NCBI GenBank assembly: GCA_021776825.1
Contig: JAJFFG010000038.1
Coordinates: 1-64,000 of the forward strand
Length of the DNA: 64,000 bases
Direction: 5' to 3'
DNA from: Planctomycetota bacterium
GTDB taxonomy: Bacteria > Planctomycetota > JAJSAM01 > JAJVHW01
Both the position numbers and the translations under genes were made by a program. Below, piece after piece: positions 18,964-26,608 of this stretch. The notes under the pieces were generated by a model, which worked only from the letters and a program-made list of their open reading frames with translations, was not told the DNA's origin and made no database searches. How positions within the stretch are numbered: the stretch's first letter is position 1; the number at the start of each line of letters is the position of its first letter.

Positions 18964-19077
18964 ATGACGGCCGTCGCAGCCGCGGAGCCGACCAGAAACA
19001 AGGTAGGGCGCGGGGCGTGCTGCGGACCGAACGGACTCGCCGTCGTCACGGCCGTCGCCCGCCTGCACGCCCCGTGA
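18964..19077 (+). CDS. Possible 37-residue small protein
   Basis: ATG preceded by AAGGAGG at a 7-nt spacing, the best ribosome site in this gap. The ORF ends in TGA one base before the stop of the convergent AIM24-like gene. The product contains GACCGPNG and has no other recognisable feature. It could be chance, because the region is otherwise non-coding. Confidence 0.3.
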   Translation: MTAVAAAEPTRNKVGRGACCGPNGLAVVTAVARLHAP

Positions 19078-19078
19078 C

Positions 19079-19864
19079 CTACCCCTCGAACAGGTTGGCG
19101 ATGCCGCCGAGCACCGATCCCTCACCCTTCGACTTCCCACCGGCGCGCGGAGCGTGCGCGATGATCGTGTTGGCCAGACGCGAGAACGGGAGGCTCTGCA
19201 GCCAGACGCGCCCGTGCCCGCTCAGCGTCGCGAGGAAGATGCCCTCGCCGCCGAAGATCATCGACTTGAGCCCGCCAGCACGCTGGATGTCGTAGTCGAC
19301 GCCTTCCTCGAAGGCGACGATACAGCCGGTGTCGACGCGCAGCGTCTCACCCTTCAGCTCGCGTTCGACGACGGTGCCGCCGGCGTGCATGAACGCCATG
19401 CCGTCACCCTCGAGGGTCTGCAGGATGAACCCCTCGCCGCCGAAGAAGCCGGCGCCGAGCTTGCGCTGCAGCGTGATGCTCACCTTGGTCCCGAGAGCCG
19501 CGCAGAGGAACGCATCCTTCTGACAGATCAGCTTCCCGCCGACGGTATCGAGGTCGAGCGCGATGATCTTCCCGGGGTACGGAGCCGCGAAGGCCACCTG
19601 CTGTTTCCCCGACCCGTGGTTCGTGAAGTGGGTCATGAAGACCGACTCGCCGGTGAGCACGCGCTTTCCGACCGAGAGAAGCTTCGAGAACATGCCCTCG
19701 TCCGGGTCGGAGCCATCGCCCATGCGGGTGTCGAACGAGATCCCCTCGGTCATGTAGTTCAGAGCACCGGCCTCCGCGATGACGGTCTCGTTGGGGTCCA
19801 GCTCCACTTCGACCATCTGCAGGTCGTCGCCGATGATCTCGAAGTCCACCTCGTGGCAGCGCAT
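19079..19864 (-). CDS. AIM24 / TIGR00266 family protein
   Basis: 261 residues from ATG at 19864 (AGGAG upstream; a longer frame to 19915 has no good start). It has the tryptophan-RNA-binding-attenuator-like beta fold typical of the family: [88 protein letters not shown] and [20 protein letters not shown]. The C-terminus has a Gly/Lys/Ser linker and [13 protein letters not shown]. Family function is not firmly known; yeast Aim24 is mitochondrial. Confidence 0.88.
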   Translation of the reverse strand: MRCHEVDFEIIGDDLQMVEVELDPNETVIAEAGALNYMTEGISFDTRMGDGSDPDEGMFSKLLSVGKRVLTGESVFMTHFTNHGSGKQQVAFAAPYPGKIIALDLDTVGGKLICQKDAFLCAALGTKVSITLQRKLGAGFFGGEGFILQTLEGDGMAFMHAGGTVVERELKGETLRVDTGCIVAFEEGVDYDIQRAGGLKSMIFGGEGIFLATLSGHGRVWLQSLPFSRLANTIIAHAPRAGGKSKGEGSVLGGIANLFEG

Positions 19865-19925
19865 AGGTCGATCGTCTCCTGGAGTTCGTGTCCGGCCCGG
19901 GGAACCGGGCGGCACGTCGTGAGGT

Positions 19926-20903
19926 TCAGCGTTCGAGCGATAGGACCAGCAGGCCGTCCGCCATCTCGCGGGCCACCCGATGAGGCGACTGGCTCTCGGC
20001 CTTGGCGCGCGCGATCACGTCGTTCACACGCCGCGGAATGAGAGCCATCCGGTCCTCGATCTGGTCCGACTGCCCCATCGCGTCGGAGGCGCCCTTGATC
20101 ACGGCGCCCGCGTTGCTGAGGACATCGGGAACGTAGAGGATGCCACGCGCATGGAGATCGTCTACGTCACCGACGGACGCAAACGGGTTGTTGGCGCCGC
20201 CGCAGACAACCGAGCATTGCAGGCGCTCCACGGTGTCGAGATCCAGCACGCCACCGCCGGCGCACGGAGAGAAGACGTCGCACGCGACGTCCCAGATCTC
20301 GTCGTGTTCGACGGTCTCGATCCCGTCGACCGCCGCGAGCGCATCTGCCGAGACGTCCGTCCCGATGACCCGCACGCCCGCGTCGCGCAGCAGTTCAGCG
20401 ACGACCCCACCGACCGCACCGAGGCCCTGAACCGCGACGACGTCCGGCGACGACACCGCGTACATCGCGTCGATCACGCTGCGCGCCGTCCAGGCGCCGA
20501 GGTCGAGCGGCGCGATGTGATCCGTCTCCGCGGCCAGCGCCGCATGATCCGACAGCGTCAGCCCAAGGTCCGCGCCGCAGTGGTACCGACCGTCGAGCGA
20601 CGCGATGAAGCGCCCGAGCTCGTGCATCGTCCGCCGCCGCTCCTCGTCCGGCCAGTCTCCCGCCGGGGCGCGCACGACGGTTTTCGCGCCGCCGGCGGGG
20701 AGCCCGGCGAGCACGACCTTGCGACTCATGGCGACGGCGAGGAGACGCGCATCGCGGAGCGCGGCCTCGTCATTCGGGTAACGGCGAACGCGAATTCCAC
20801 CGAACGAGCGACCGTACGGAGCTCTGTGGATCGCGACGAACGCCGTCGCGGCTCCGAGCTCCAGCCGATGGACCTGATCGAATCCCTGTACGTCGAGTTT
20901 CAC
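19926..20903 (-). CDS. Leucine/valine/phenylalanine-type amino-acid dehydrogenase
   Basis: NAD-dependent oxidative deamination of a branched-chain or aromatic amino acid is the expected reaction. 325 residues starting at GTG 20903 with GGAGG 4 nt upstream. The frame extends to 21173 but that part is a shadow of the divergent gene. Substrate domain: [19 protein letters not shown], then [12 protein letters not shown] with the catalytic Lys, and [16 protein letters not shown] domain: [17 protein letters not shown] and [13 protein letters not shown]-terminal [15 protein letters not shown] is characteristic. At 325 residues it is slightly shorter than typical leucine dehydrogenases (about 350-365), so the exact substrate is uncertain. 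Confidence 0.88.
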   Translation of the reverse strand: MKLDVQGFDQVHRLELGAATAFVAIHRAPYGRSFGGIRVRRYPNDEAALRDARLLAVAMSRKVVLAGLPAGGAKTVVRAPAGDWPDEERRRTMHELGRFIASLDGRYHCGADLGLTLSDHAALAAETDHIAPLDLGAWTARSVIDAMYAVSSPDVVAVQGLGAVGGVVAELLRDAGVRVIGTDVSADALAAVDGIETVEHDEIWDVACDVFSPCAGGGVLDLDTVERLQCSVVCGGANNPFASVGDVDDLHARGILYVPDVLSNAGAVIKGASDAMGQSDQIEDRMALIPRRVNDVIARAKAESQSPHRVAREMADGLLVLSLER

Positions 20904-21012
20904 GGCGCCTCCCGCGAGCCGGCCCGCCGCGTCCCCCGAAAGACTGCCCCTGGAGATTGGCCCCCGGAGTTTGGGATGCGTGGCGTGGCCGTGCGCGTGG
21001 AATCTATCCGGA

Positions 21013-21765
21013 ATGGGTGACCGACTCCCCGCCCCAACCGAGGATCGCCCCTGGCCGGTCCCGGACCGTCGCTGGGTCATGGCCCAATCGTGGCATGACC
21101 TGTTGTTCGCGCATTGGCCCGTGGACAGCGACGCGCTCGCCGCGCTGCTGCCGCCGGGCCTGACTCTGGACACGTTCGACGGTCGCGCCTGGCTCGGCGT
21201 GGTGCCGTTTCAAATGAGCGGCGTTCGGCTCCGCGGCTCACCCGCGATCCCCGGCACGCACGCGTTCCCGGAGCTCAACGTCAGGACGTACGTCCGCGTC
21301 GGCGAGCGCCCCGGAGTGTGGTTCTTCAGCCTCGACGCCGCCAACGCGTTGGCCGTCGCGGTGGCCCGGAGTTGGTTTCACCTGCCCTACTTCCGAGCGC
21401 GAATGGTCTGCGAGCCGGACGGAGCGGACATCGTCTACGCCAGCGAACGCACCCATTCGGGCGCAGCTGCCGCCGTGTTTCGCGGGCGGTACGGTCCCGG
21501 CGGGCCGATCCGCGTCGCCGAACCAGGCACGCTCGAGCACTGGCTCACCGAGCGGTACTGCCTCTACGCGTCGTCGCCGCGCGGGCTCGTGCGGGGCGAG
21601 ATCCACCACGCGCGATGGCCGTTGCAACAAGCGTGGGCCACGATCGACGAGAGTTCGATGGCGGCGGCCTCCGGCATCGCACTACCCGAGACGACGCCGC
21701 TCCTGCACTTCGCCCGATCGATCGACGTCGTCTGCTGGTCGCCAAGGCCTGCCCTGACTAACTAA
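21013..21765 (+). CDS. YqjF family protein (DUF2071)
   Basis: 250 residues from ATG at 21013; the frame is open to 20971. Family landmarks: RRWVMAQSWHDLLFAHWPVD, LLPPGLTLDTFDGRAWLGVVPF, FPELNVRTYV, GVWFFSLDAANALAV and LTERYCLYA. It has a beta-barrel-like fold of unknown activity (the Bacillus member is regulated by an aromatic-responsive MarR protein). Divergent from the amino-acid dehydrogenase with a 110-nt gap. The stop codon lies inside the left arm of a long inverted repeat. Confidence 0.88.
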   Translation: MGDRLPAPTEDRPWPVPDRRWVMAQSWHDLLFAHWPVDSDALAALLPPGLTLDTFDGRAWLGVVPFQMSGVRLRGSPAIPGTHAFPELNVRTYVRVGERPGVWFFSLDAANALAVAVARSWFHLPYFRARMVCEPDGADIVYASERTHSGAAAAVFRGRYGPGGPIRVAEPGTLEHWLTERYCLYASSPRGLVRGEIHHARWPLQQAWATIDESSMAAASGIALPETTPLLHFARSIDVVCWSPRPALTN

Positions 21766-21857
21766 CCTCCAGCCTCAACTTCCTCGGCTCACGAAGAGCT
21801 CACCCTCTGCCCTGGGAAGAAGAGTTGAGACCCGAGGTTACTTAGTTGGGGCAGGGC
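21751..21857. repeat. Long imperfect inverted repeat (arms about 35-41 nt)
   Basis: The left arm, starting GCCCTGACTAACTAACCTCC, pairs with the right arm, which ends GAGGTTACTTAGTTGGGGCAGGGC as read along the plus strand in two pieces (GAGGTTACTTAGTT and GGGGCAGGGC). Inner pairs include CCTCAACTTC with GAGTTGAG. It sits between two convergent genes and could act as a bidirectional terminator or be a small transposable-element remnant. Confidence 0.75.
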
Positions 21858-21906
21858 TTGAATCGCTGACGTGCTGGTCGCGGCGCCCGGTCGCCGGCTG
21901 ACGCTG

Positions 21907-22236
21907 TCACTGGCTGACGCCGTCTACGGCCTCGAAGTGCGGGAATCGCGACTGTGCCTCGGCGAGCGACGCGAGCGGCGGGAAGTCGGCGACCGCGCCC
22001 ATCGCGTTCCAGACCTCCATCACGACCTCGTTCGTGTGCGCCGCGTGCGCGCCGCCATCCTTCCACTGGAAGATCTCGAGGTACGTGCCGTCGCTGGCGC
22101 GCATGAGCTGAGCAGGACGATCGGTCACGAGACCCTCCGCGCGCAGCGCCGGCATGTGCCGCGCGATGATCTCCAGCAGTTCCGCGTCCTTCCCCTCGTG
22201 GGGGCGATACATCGCGATCACCATCTCGTCAGCCAT
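21907..22236 (-). CDS. Small dimeric alpha-beta-barrel-like protein
   Basis: 109 residues from ATG at 22236, which has AGGAGG with a 7-nt spacer; a 9-codon upstream extension lacks that support. MVIAMYRPHEGKDAELLEII, then MRASDGTYLEIFQWKDG and HEAVDG-type ending follow the beta-alpha-beta pattern of antibiotic-biosynthesis-monooxygenase-like stress proteins. No catalytic residue can be assigned. Divergent from the DinB-family gene. Confidence 0.75.
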   Translation of the reverse strand: MADEMVIAMYRPHEGKDAELLEIIARHMPALRAEGLVTDRPAQLMRASDGTYLEIFQWKDGGAHAAHTNEVVMEVWNAMGAVADFPPLASLAEAQSRFPHFEAVDGVSQ

Positions 22237-22316
22237 CTCGCGTCCTCCTTCGGCCGGCGTCACCGTACCGGTCCGGCGCCGCTTCGCGTATGCTCCGCGC
22301 CCCAGGAGAAGCCCCG

Positions 22317-22802
22317 ATGAATGCGGACACCGCCGACATCCTGCGCAAGCAGTTGATCAAGGACATGGAGGTCGAGGACGGCCTCATGCTGAAGCTCGTC
22401 GAGGCCATCCCAGAGGAGCAAGTCACCTGGCGTCCGGCCGCCGAGAAGGTGTTCCGGACGAACGAGCTCGCGCACCACGCCGTCGCCGCTGCGAGCTTCT
22501 TCCTGCGCACGATCGATGGCACGGGAGACCGGACCGAGGCGCTCGTCATGACGCCGCGGGACAAGGCAGCACTGGTGAAGAGCGTGAGGGAGATCCAGTC
22601 GCACTTCCGCAAGCGTGCCACCAGCTACACGCCGGAGCAGCTCGCGCAGAAGTACGACTTCTTCGGCGACCAGATGGCTGGCATCGAGATGCTCCGCTGG
22701 CACAAGATGCACATGGTCCACCACCGCGCCCAGCTCGCCCTCTACCTCCGGCTGATGGGCGCGAAGGTCCCTGGCACGTACGGCCCGTCCGGCGACGACT
22801 AG
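22317..22802 (+). CDS. DinB family four-helix-bundle protein
   Basis: 161 residues from ATG at 22317 (GGAG upstream). TNELAHHAVAAASFFL and RWHKMHMVHHRAQLALYLRL place His residues as in the DinB/YfiT metal-binding triad. The C-terminal LMGAKVPGTYGPSGDD is typical for the group. Members act as thiol- or metal-dependent transferases, but this one has no assigned substrate. The 3' end of this gene is duplicated in the scar at 24686-24768. Its stop overlaps that of the convergent HEAT gene. Confidence 0.88.
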   Translation: MNADTADILRKQLIKDMEVEDGLMLKLVEAIPEEQVTWRPAAEKVFRTNELAHHAVAAASFFLRTIDGTGDRTEALVMTPRDKAALVKSVREIQSHFRKRATSYTPEQLAQKYDFFGDQMAGIEMLRWHKMHMVHHRAQLALYLRLMGAKVPGTYGPSGDD

Positions 22803-24559
22803 TCGCGGCCTCCGTCACGGTCTAGCAGGGCGCGGACCCTGTCGCGGTCGGCGAAGCGCGACAGCGCACGTCGGGTCTCGGGACTCAGAGAGCGCTGCGC
22901 CCACAACCACGTGAGTGCCCGATCGAAGCCCGCCTCGTCAATCTCCTCGAGCAGACTGGCCACCGCGACCTGGCCGTCCTCGCCCACGGAGCGCAGAAGG
23001 CTCGGCATCCCGGGATCCCAGCCGTCCACCGGAGCCCGATCGTAGTCCGGGTCGAGGCGCAGCGCCTCGGTGGCGATGCGACGGAGAGCCGCCACGCGGT
23101 GGCCCGGTGCGTCGAGCAGCACCGCAGCGCTCACTGAACGGACACGCGCATCGGCATCCTTGAGCAATGGAAGAAGGCGAGAGTGCTCGGACGCCTCGGG
23201 CGCGAGGAGCGTGCCGAGGATCCACGCCGCATGGGCGCGTCGACTCGGATCCGTGGACTCGAGGAGGCCGGTCGTCGCGTTGACGCCCGGCCCCTCGATC
23301 GCGGTCAGGGCCGCAACCACCTGCTCGGAGCTGTAGAAGCGCACGCTCGGCACCGCCGAGCCGGCGCGCCGCCCGGATCGCAGGCTGCGCCCCCCGCTCA
23401 TTCGCGCGCTTTGCACGGGCCAGTCGGCCCAGGTGTCCCACCTGAACCACTGGACGGCGTCCATGACGGCGGCGGCGGCTTCTGTCGCATAGCCGCTTCC
23501 CAGTTGCGCCAAGGCCAGGCCGGCGTGAACACGCATCTCCCCGTCGAGCGAATCGAGGTGTCTCGCAATCTCGTCAGCGATCACGAGCGGGTCGGCAACC
23601 GGAGAAGCCTCCGTCAGCATCGCGAGAGCTCGCGCAGCCTGACCGCGGGTCTCCGCGTGGCCATCGCCGAGCCGTCGCGCTAGGGCCGCAAGCGCCGCCG
23701 GGGACCGCTCGCCGGCGGCGGCAGTCCAGCGGAGCGCCGCATGCCGTACCTCCGGATGGGGCGACTCGAACGCGATCAGTTCCACAGCGCGACGCCGCTC
23801 GCGCGCGATGGAGTTCTCGGTATCGAGGCTGCCCGGTACATGGAGAGCCGCGAGCACGGCGCGCTGATCGATCGACGAGCCCGTGCGAAGAAGCTCGAGA
23901 AGTCGATCTGCGACCGGAGCAAGATCGACGCCTTGCAAGGCCAGCGCTCGAATCGCGGCCACGCGCACCATCTCGGCCGAGTCATCGAGACGCCGTGCGA
24001 GTTCGTCTTCGACCTGCGCGCGACTCTCGGGAGGCGCACTCGAAAGGCCCCATACTCCGAACATCCGCACGGCCGGCTCCTCGGCGCGACACAGTGCCAG
24101 GAATGCGAACGCGCCGTCCGCGCCTGCGTCGCTCAGCGCGACGTTCATCTCCGGTCGGTTCTCTGGATCGCGCGCCAGCCGGAGCAGCTCCGGTTCTGCG
24201 CGTAGCCGTGCGAGCGCCACGATGCAGACACCGAGGATCTTCGGCTCGCGCTCAGCGCGGCGCAGGAGTCCCACCCGTACCGCGTCGGAGGCGACGCCGA
24301 TGCGGCCCAGCGCCTCGGCGACGCTTCCCCGTACGGCAACCAAGTCATCGGAGAGCGCGTGCAGCAGGGGGACCTCCGCAGCTCGCGCGTGAGCACCCCA
24401 TTTGCCAAGTTGCTTCGCTGCCTCGAGCCGCCTCATGTGGTGCGCGCTATCGAGGAGTTCGATGGTCTCCGCGATCCGACGCTCGCTGGGCATGTCCTCC
24501 TGCGCGAACGCCGCAACGCCGAGCGTCAACCCGATCACCAGAGCCGCCGTCTTCCTCAT
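22799..24559 (-). CDS. Secreted HEAT-repeat protein, tandem paralog 1
   Basis: 586 residues from ATG at 24559; the TTG at 24631 is rejected because ATG begins a clear signal peptide MRKTAALVIGLTLGVAAFAQ. The remainder is arrays of helical HEAT units of 30-40 residues (for example DDLVAVRGSVAEALGRIG, SAEMVRVAAIRALALQG, RAHAAWILGTLLAPEAS). These form a solenoid likely used for protein binding in the periplasm. No catalytic motif. The neighbouring gene at 24777 has the same layout and clear local similarity (HALSDDLVAVR versus HALSDDALVIR; GVWGLSSAPPESRA versus GVAGLRSAPPVERA). Confidence 0.88.
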   Translation of the reverse strand: MRKTAALVIGLTLGVAAFAQEDMPSERRIAETIELLDSAHHMRRLEAAKQLGKWGAHARAAEVPLLHALSDDLVAVRGSVAEALGRIGVASDAVRVGLLRRAEREPKILGVCIVALARLRAEPELLRLARDPENRPEMNVALSDAGADGAFAFLALCRAEEPAVRMFGVWGLSSAPPESRAQVEDELARRLDDSAEMVRVAAIRALALQGVDLAPVADRLLELLRTGSSIDQRAVLAALHVPGSLDTENSIARERRRAVELIAFESPHPEVRHAALRWTAAAGERSPAALAALARRLGDGHAETRGQAARALAMLTEASPVADPLVIADEIARHLDSLDGEMRVHAGLALAQLGSGYATEAAAAVMDAVQWFRWDTWADWPVQSARMSGGRSLRSGRRAGSAVPSVRFYSSEQVVAALTAIEGPGVNATTGLLESTDPSRRAHAAWILGTLLAPEASEHSRLLPLLKDADARVRSVSAAVLLDAPGHRVAALRRIATEALRLDPDYDRAPVDGWDPGMPSLLRSVGEDGQVAVASLLEEIDEAGFDRALTWLWAQRSLSPETRRALSRFADRDRVRALLDRDGGRD

Positions 24560-24637
24560 GCCTGGAGAGTAACACCGCCCCGAGTGCGGCACGGTTCGTC
24601 GGCGGTACGGTTCGGCTGCGCGAGGGTTCAACAGCCG

Positions 24638-24775
24638 TCAGTCCTGAAGCTGCCCGCGGTGGTCGAACCAGCCGGCGTCGATCACACGAGCGCGCGCAAC
24701 TCGTCCTCGACCTCCGGCTGACGGGCGCGAACGTCCCGGGCCCGAGCGGGCCACCGGGCGACGGCGAGCGGCAGA
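24638..24775 (-). pseudogene. Duplication scar: esterase 3' end joined to DinB-gene 3' end
   Basis: 24638-24686 copies the 3' end of the gene at 26609, with few changes (plus-strand GGTCGAACCAGCCGGCGTCG is identical). It would read WFDHRGQLQD against WFDHRWQLQD there. From about 24688 to 24768 the DNA instead matches the 3' end of the DinB-family gene (QLVLDLRLTGANVPG against QLALYLRLMGAKVPG), which lies on the other strand. The join marks the breakpoint of the tandem duplication that made the two HEAT genes. Confidence 0.85.
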
Positions 24776-24776
24776 C

Positions 24777-26552
24777 TCAGTCGCGGTCGAGTAGTTCGCG
24801 GACCTCGTCGCGCCCGGCGAGCGGCTCAAGCGCGGCGCGCGTATTCGGCGCGAGGGGTGTGAAGGCGTTGAGCCACTGGAGCGCCCAGGTGTAGGAGAGG
24901 CCTTCGAGCTCCGGGAGCAGTTCCGCCACCGCGAGCTCGCCGAGATCACCGGCGTCGCGAAGCACGCCGGCGACATCGGGCTGCCAGCGGTCGCTCCTGT
25001 CCCGGACGACCGGGTCCTCGACGTGGCCGGGTGACGAGGGTCGCCGTTCCGCGGCGGCGCGAGCGATGCACTGTGCTGCCTCCCGGCGGAGCGCGGGAGT
25101 CTCCCGGAGCGCCGCCGCGGTCACCGTGCGCACGCGAATGTCGTCGTCCGAGAGCAGCGGCCGCAGCCGCAACCGATCCGGCGCGTCGGGGGCGGTCAGC
25201 AAGGCCGAGACCCAGGCCGCATGCGCGCGGGTGCGCGGGCTCTCAGCGTCGAGCAACTCGAGAGTCGCGGCCACGGCAGACGGTCCGAGAGTGCGCAGTG
25301 ACTCCAGCACCTCTGCGTGGCGAGTGCGGCGAACCCAACTCGCCCAGGGCGCACCGGACTCCCTCCCGCCAATGCCGATGACGTATCCGCCCCTCAGGTT
25401 CCGCCGGCCGTCGAACCTCATCGGCCAATCACGCCGGACGCCCCAGTCGAGCTCGTCAAGCGACGATGCCACCGCGCGTGCTGCGACGTCATCGCTGGTA
25501 CCCAGATTGACGAGCGTGATCCCAGCGTGCACGCGCGCCTCCCCACTCAGCCGAGGGAGCACGCTTCGGATGACTCCTTCTAGCTCGTCAGGGACCGAGC
25601 CGGTCCGGTCGGTGGTCAGCCTCGCGAGCGCGCACGCCGCCTCCTCGGGGATGTCACCGGTGTCGTGGAAGAGACGCGCGCCGAGAGCGCTGAGCAAACC
25701 GGGAGTTGGGTCGTTAGCCGCAGCAGTCCAACGGATCGCTTCGAGTCGGACCTCCTCCTTGAAGTCATCGAGACCAAGCTGCTCAATCGTGCGCCGCCGC
25801 GTCGTCGCGAGTTCCGTCTCCCCGACCGCGACGTCGTCCGCGTGTACGGCGGCAAGCACGGCCAAGCGCTCCATACGCGATCCCGAACGCATGCGACACA
25901 GGAGCGGATCATTCTCGAGCGGCGCGACAGACGAATGTCGCCCCAACGCCAGAATCGCCGCCGTGCGCACAGAGATCACGGCGTCGTCGATGCGCCGCAC
26001 GAGCACAGGCTGGATGCGAGCACGCTCCACGGGAGGGGCTGACCTCAGACCCGCCACGCCGAACGCGCGAACGGCGGGCTCCTCGGCGTCGCAGAGGAAC
26101 ACGAAGCCCGTGATGCCGTCGCTCCCGGCTCCACGCAGTGGATCGTCCATCAGCTTTCGAAGTTCCGGTTCCCGCGCCAGGTGCAGCAGTTCGTCGCCGG
26201 CGCCGAGCCGAGCCAGAGCGAGAGCGGCGACGCCGCAGAGCGCCGGTTCGCGTTCCGCGCGCCGCACGAGGCGTTCGCGCACGCGCTGGGACGAGACCCC
26301 GATGCGGCCGAGCGCGTCGACCGCAGCCTTTCGGATGACCAACGCATCGTCAGACAGAGCGTGGACGAGCGCGACCTCTGCAGCGCTCGCTTCGGCACCG
26401 CGTGCGCCGAGTTCGCGCAACGCATCCACTCGGGCGTCCCGGTGTGCGACGCCGAGTTGCTCAAGCAACTGTTCTACCGAGCGCTCCTCCGGGGCGCCGA
26501 CGGCCGAGCCACCCAACGCGAGTCCGAGGAGAAGAGGGAGCGCATACCGCAT
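24777..26552 (-). CDS. Secreted HEAT-repeat protein, tandem paralog 2
   Basis: 591 residues from ATG at 26552; the frame extends further upstream only as a shadow of the esterase gene. Signal peptide MRYALPLLLGLALGGSAVGA. HEAT units include ALVIRKAAVDALGRIGVSSQ, PAVRAFGVAGLRSAP, DAVISVRTAAILALGRH, RTRAHAAWVSALLTAPDAPD and DIRVRTVTAAALRET. A non-HEAT insert with GGYVIGIGGRESG lies near residue 420. Paralog of 22799-24559, produced by a tandem duplication whose scar lies just downstream. Role probably as a periplasmic scaffold. Confidence 0.88.
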   Translation of the reverse strand: MRYALPLLLGLALGGSAVGAPEERSVEQLLEQLGVAHRDARVDALRELGARGAEASAAEVALVHALSDDALVIRKAAVDALGRIGVSSQRVRERLVRRAEREPALCGVAALALARLGAGDELLHLAREPELRKLMDDPLRGAGSDGITGFVFLCDAEEPAVRAFGVAGLRSAPPVERARIQPVLVRRIDDAVISVRTAAILALGRHSSVAPLENDPLLCRMRSGSRMERLAVLAAVHADDVAVGETELATTRRRTIEQLGLDDFKEEVRLEAIRWTAAANDPTPGLLSALGARLFHDTGDIPEEAACALARLTTDRTGSVPDELEGVIRSVLPRLSGEARVHAGITLVNLGTSDDVAARAVASSLDELDWGVRRDWPMRFDGRRNLRGGYVIGIGGRESGAPWASWVRRTRHAEVLESLRTLGPSAVAATLELLDAESPRTRAHAAWVSALLTAPDAPDRLRLRPLLSDDDIRVRTVTAAALRETPALRREAAQCIARAAAERRPSSPGHVEDPVVRDRSDRWQPDVAGVLRDAGDLGELAVAELLPELEGLSYTWALQWLNAFTPLAPNTRAALEPLAGRDEVRELLDRD

Positions 26553-26608
26553 GTCCGGAGGATAGCACCGCGACGAGACGCGCCCGGTTTGCCCAGGCAC
26601 GGGAGCCG

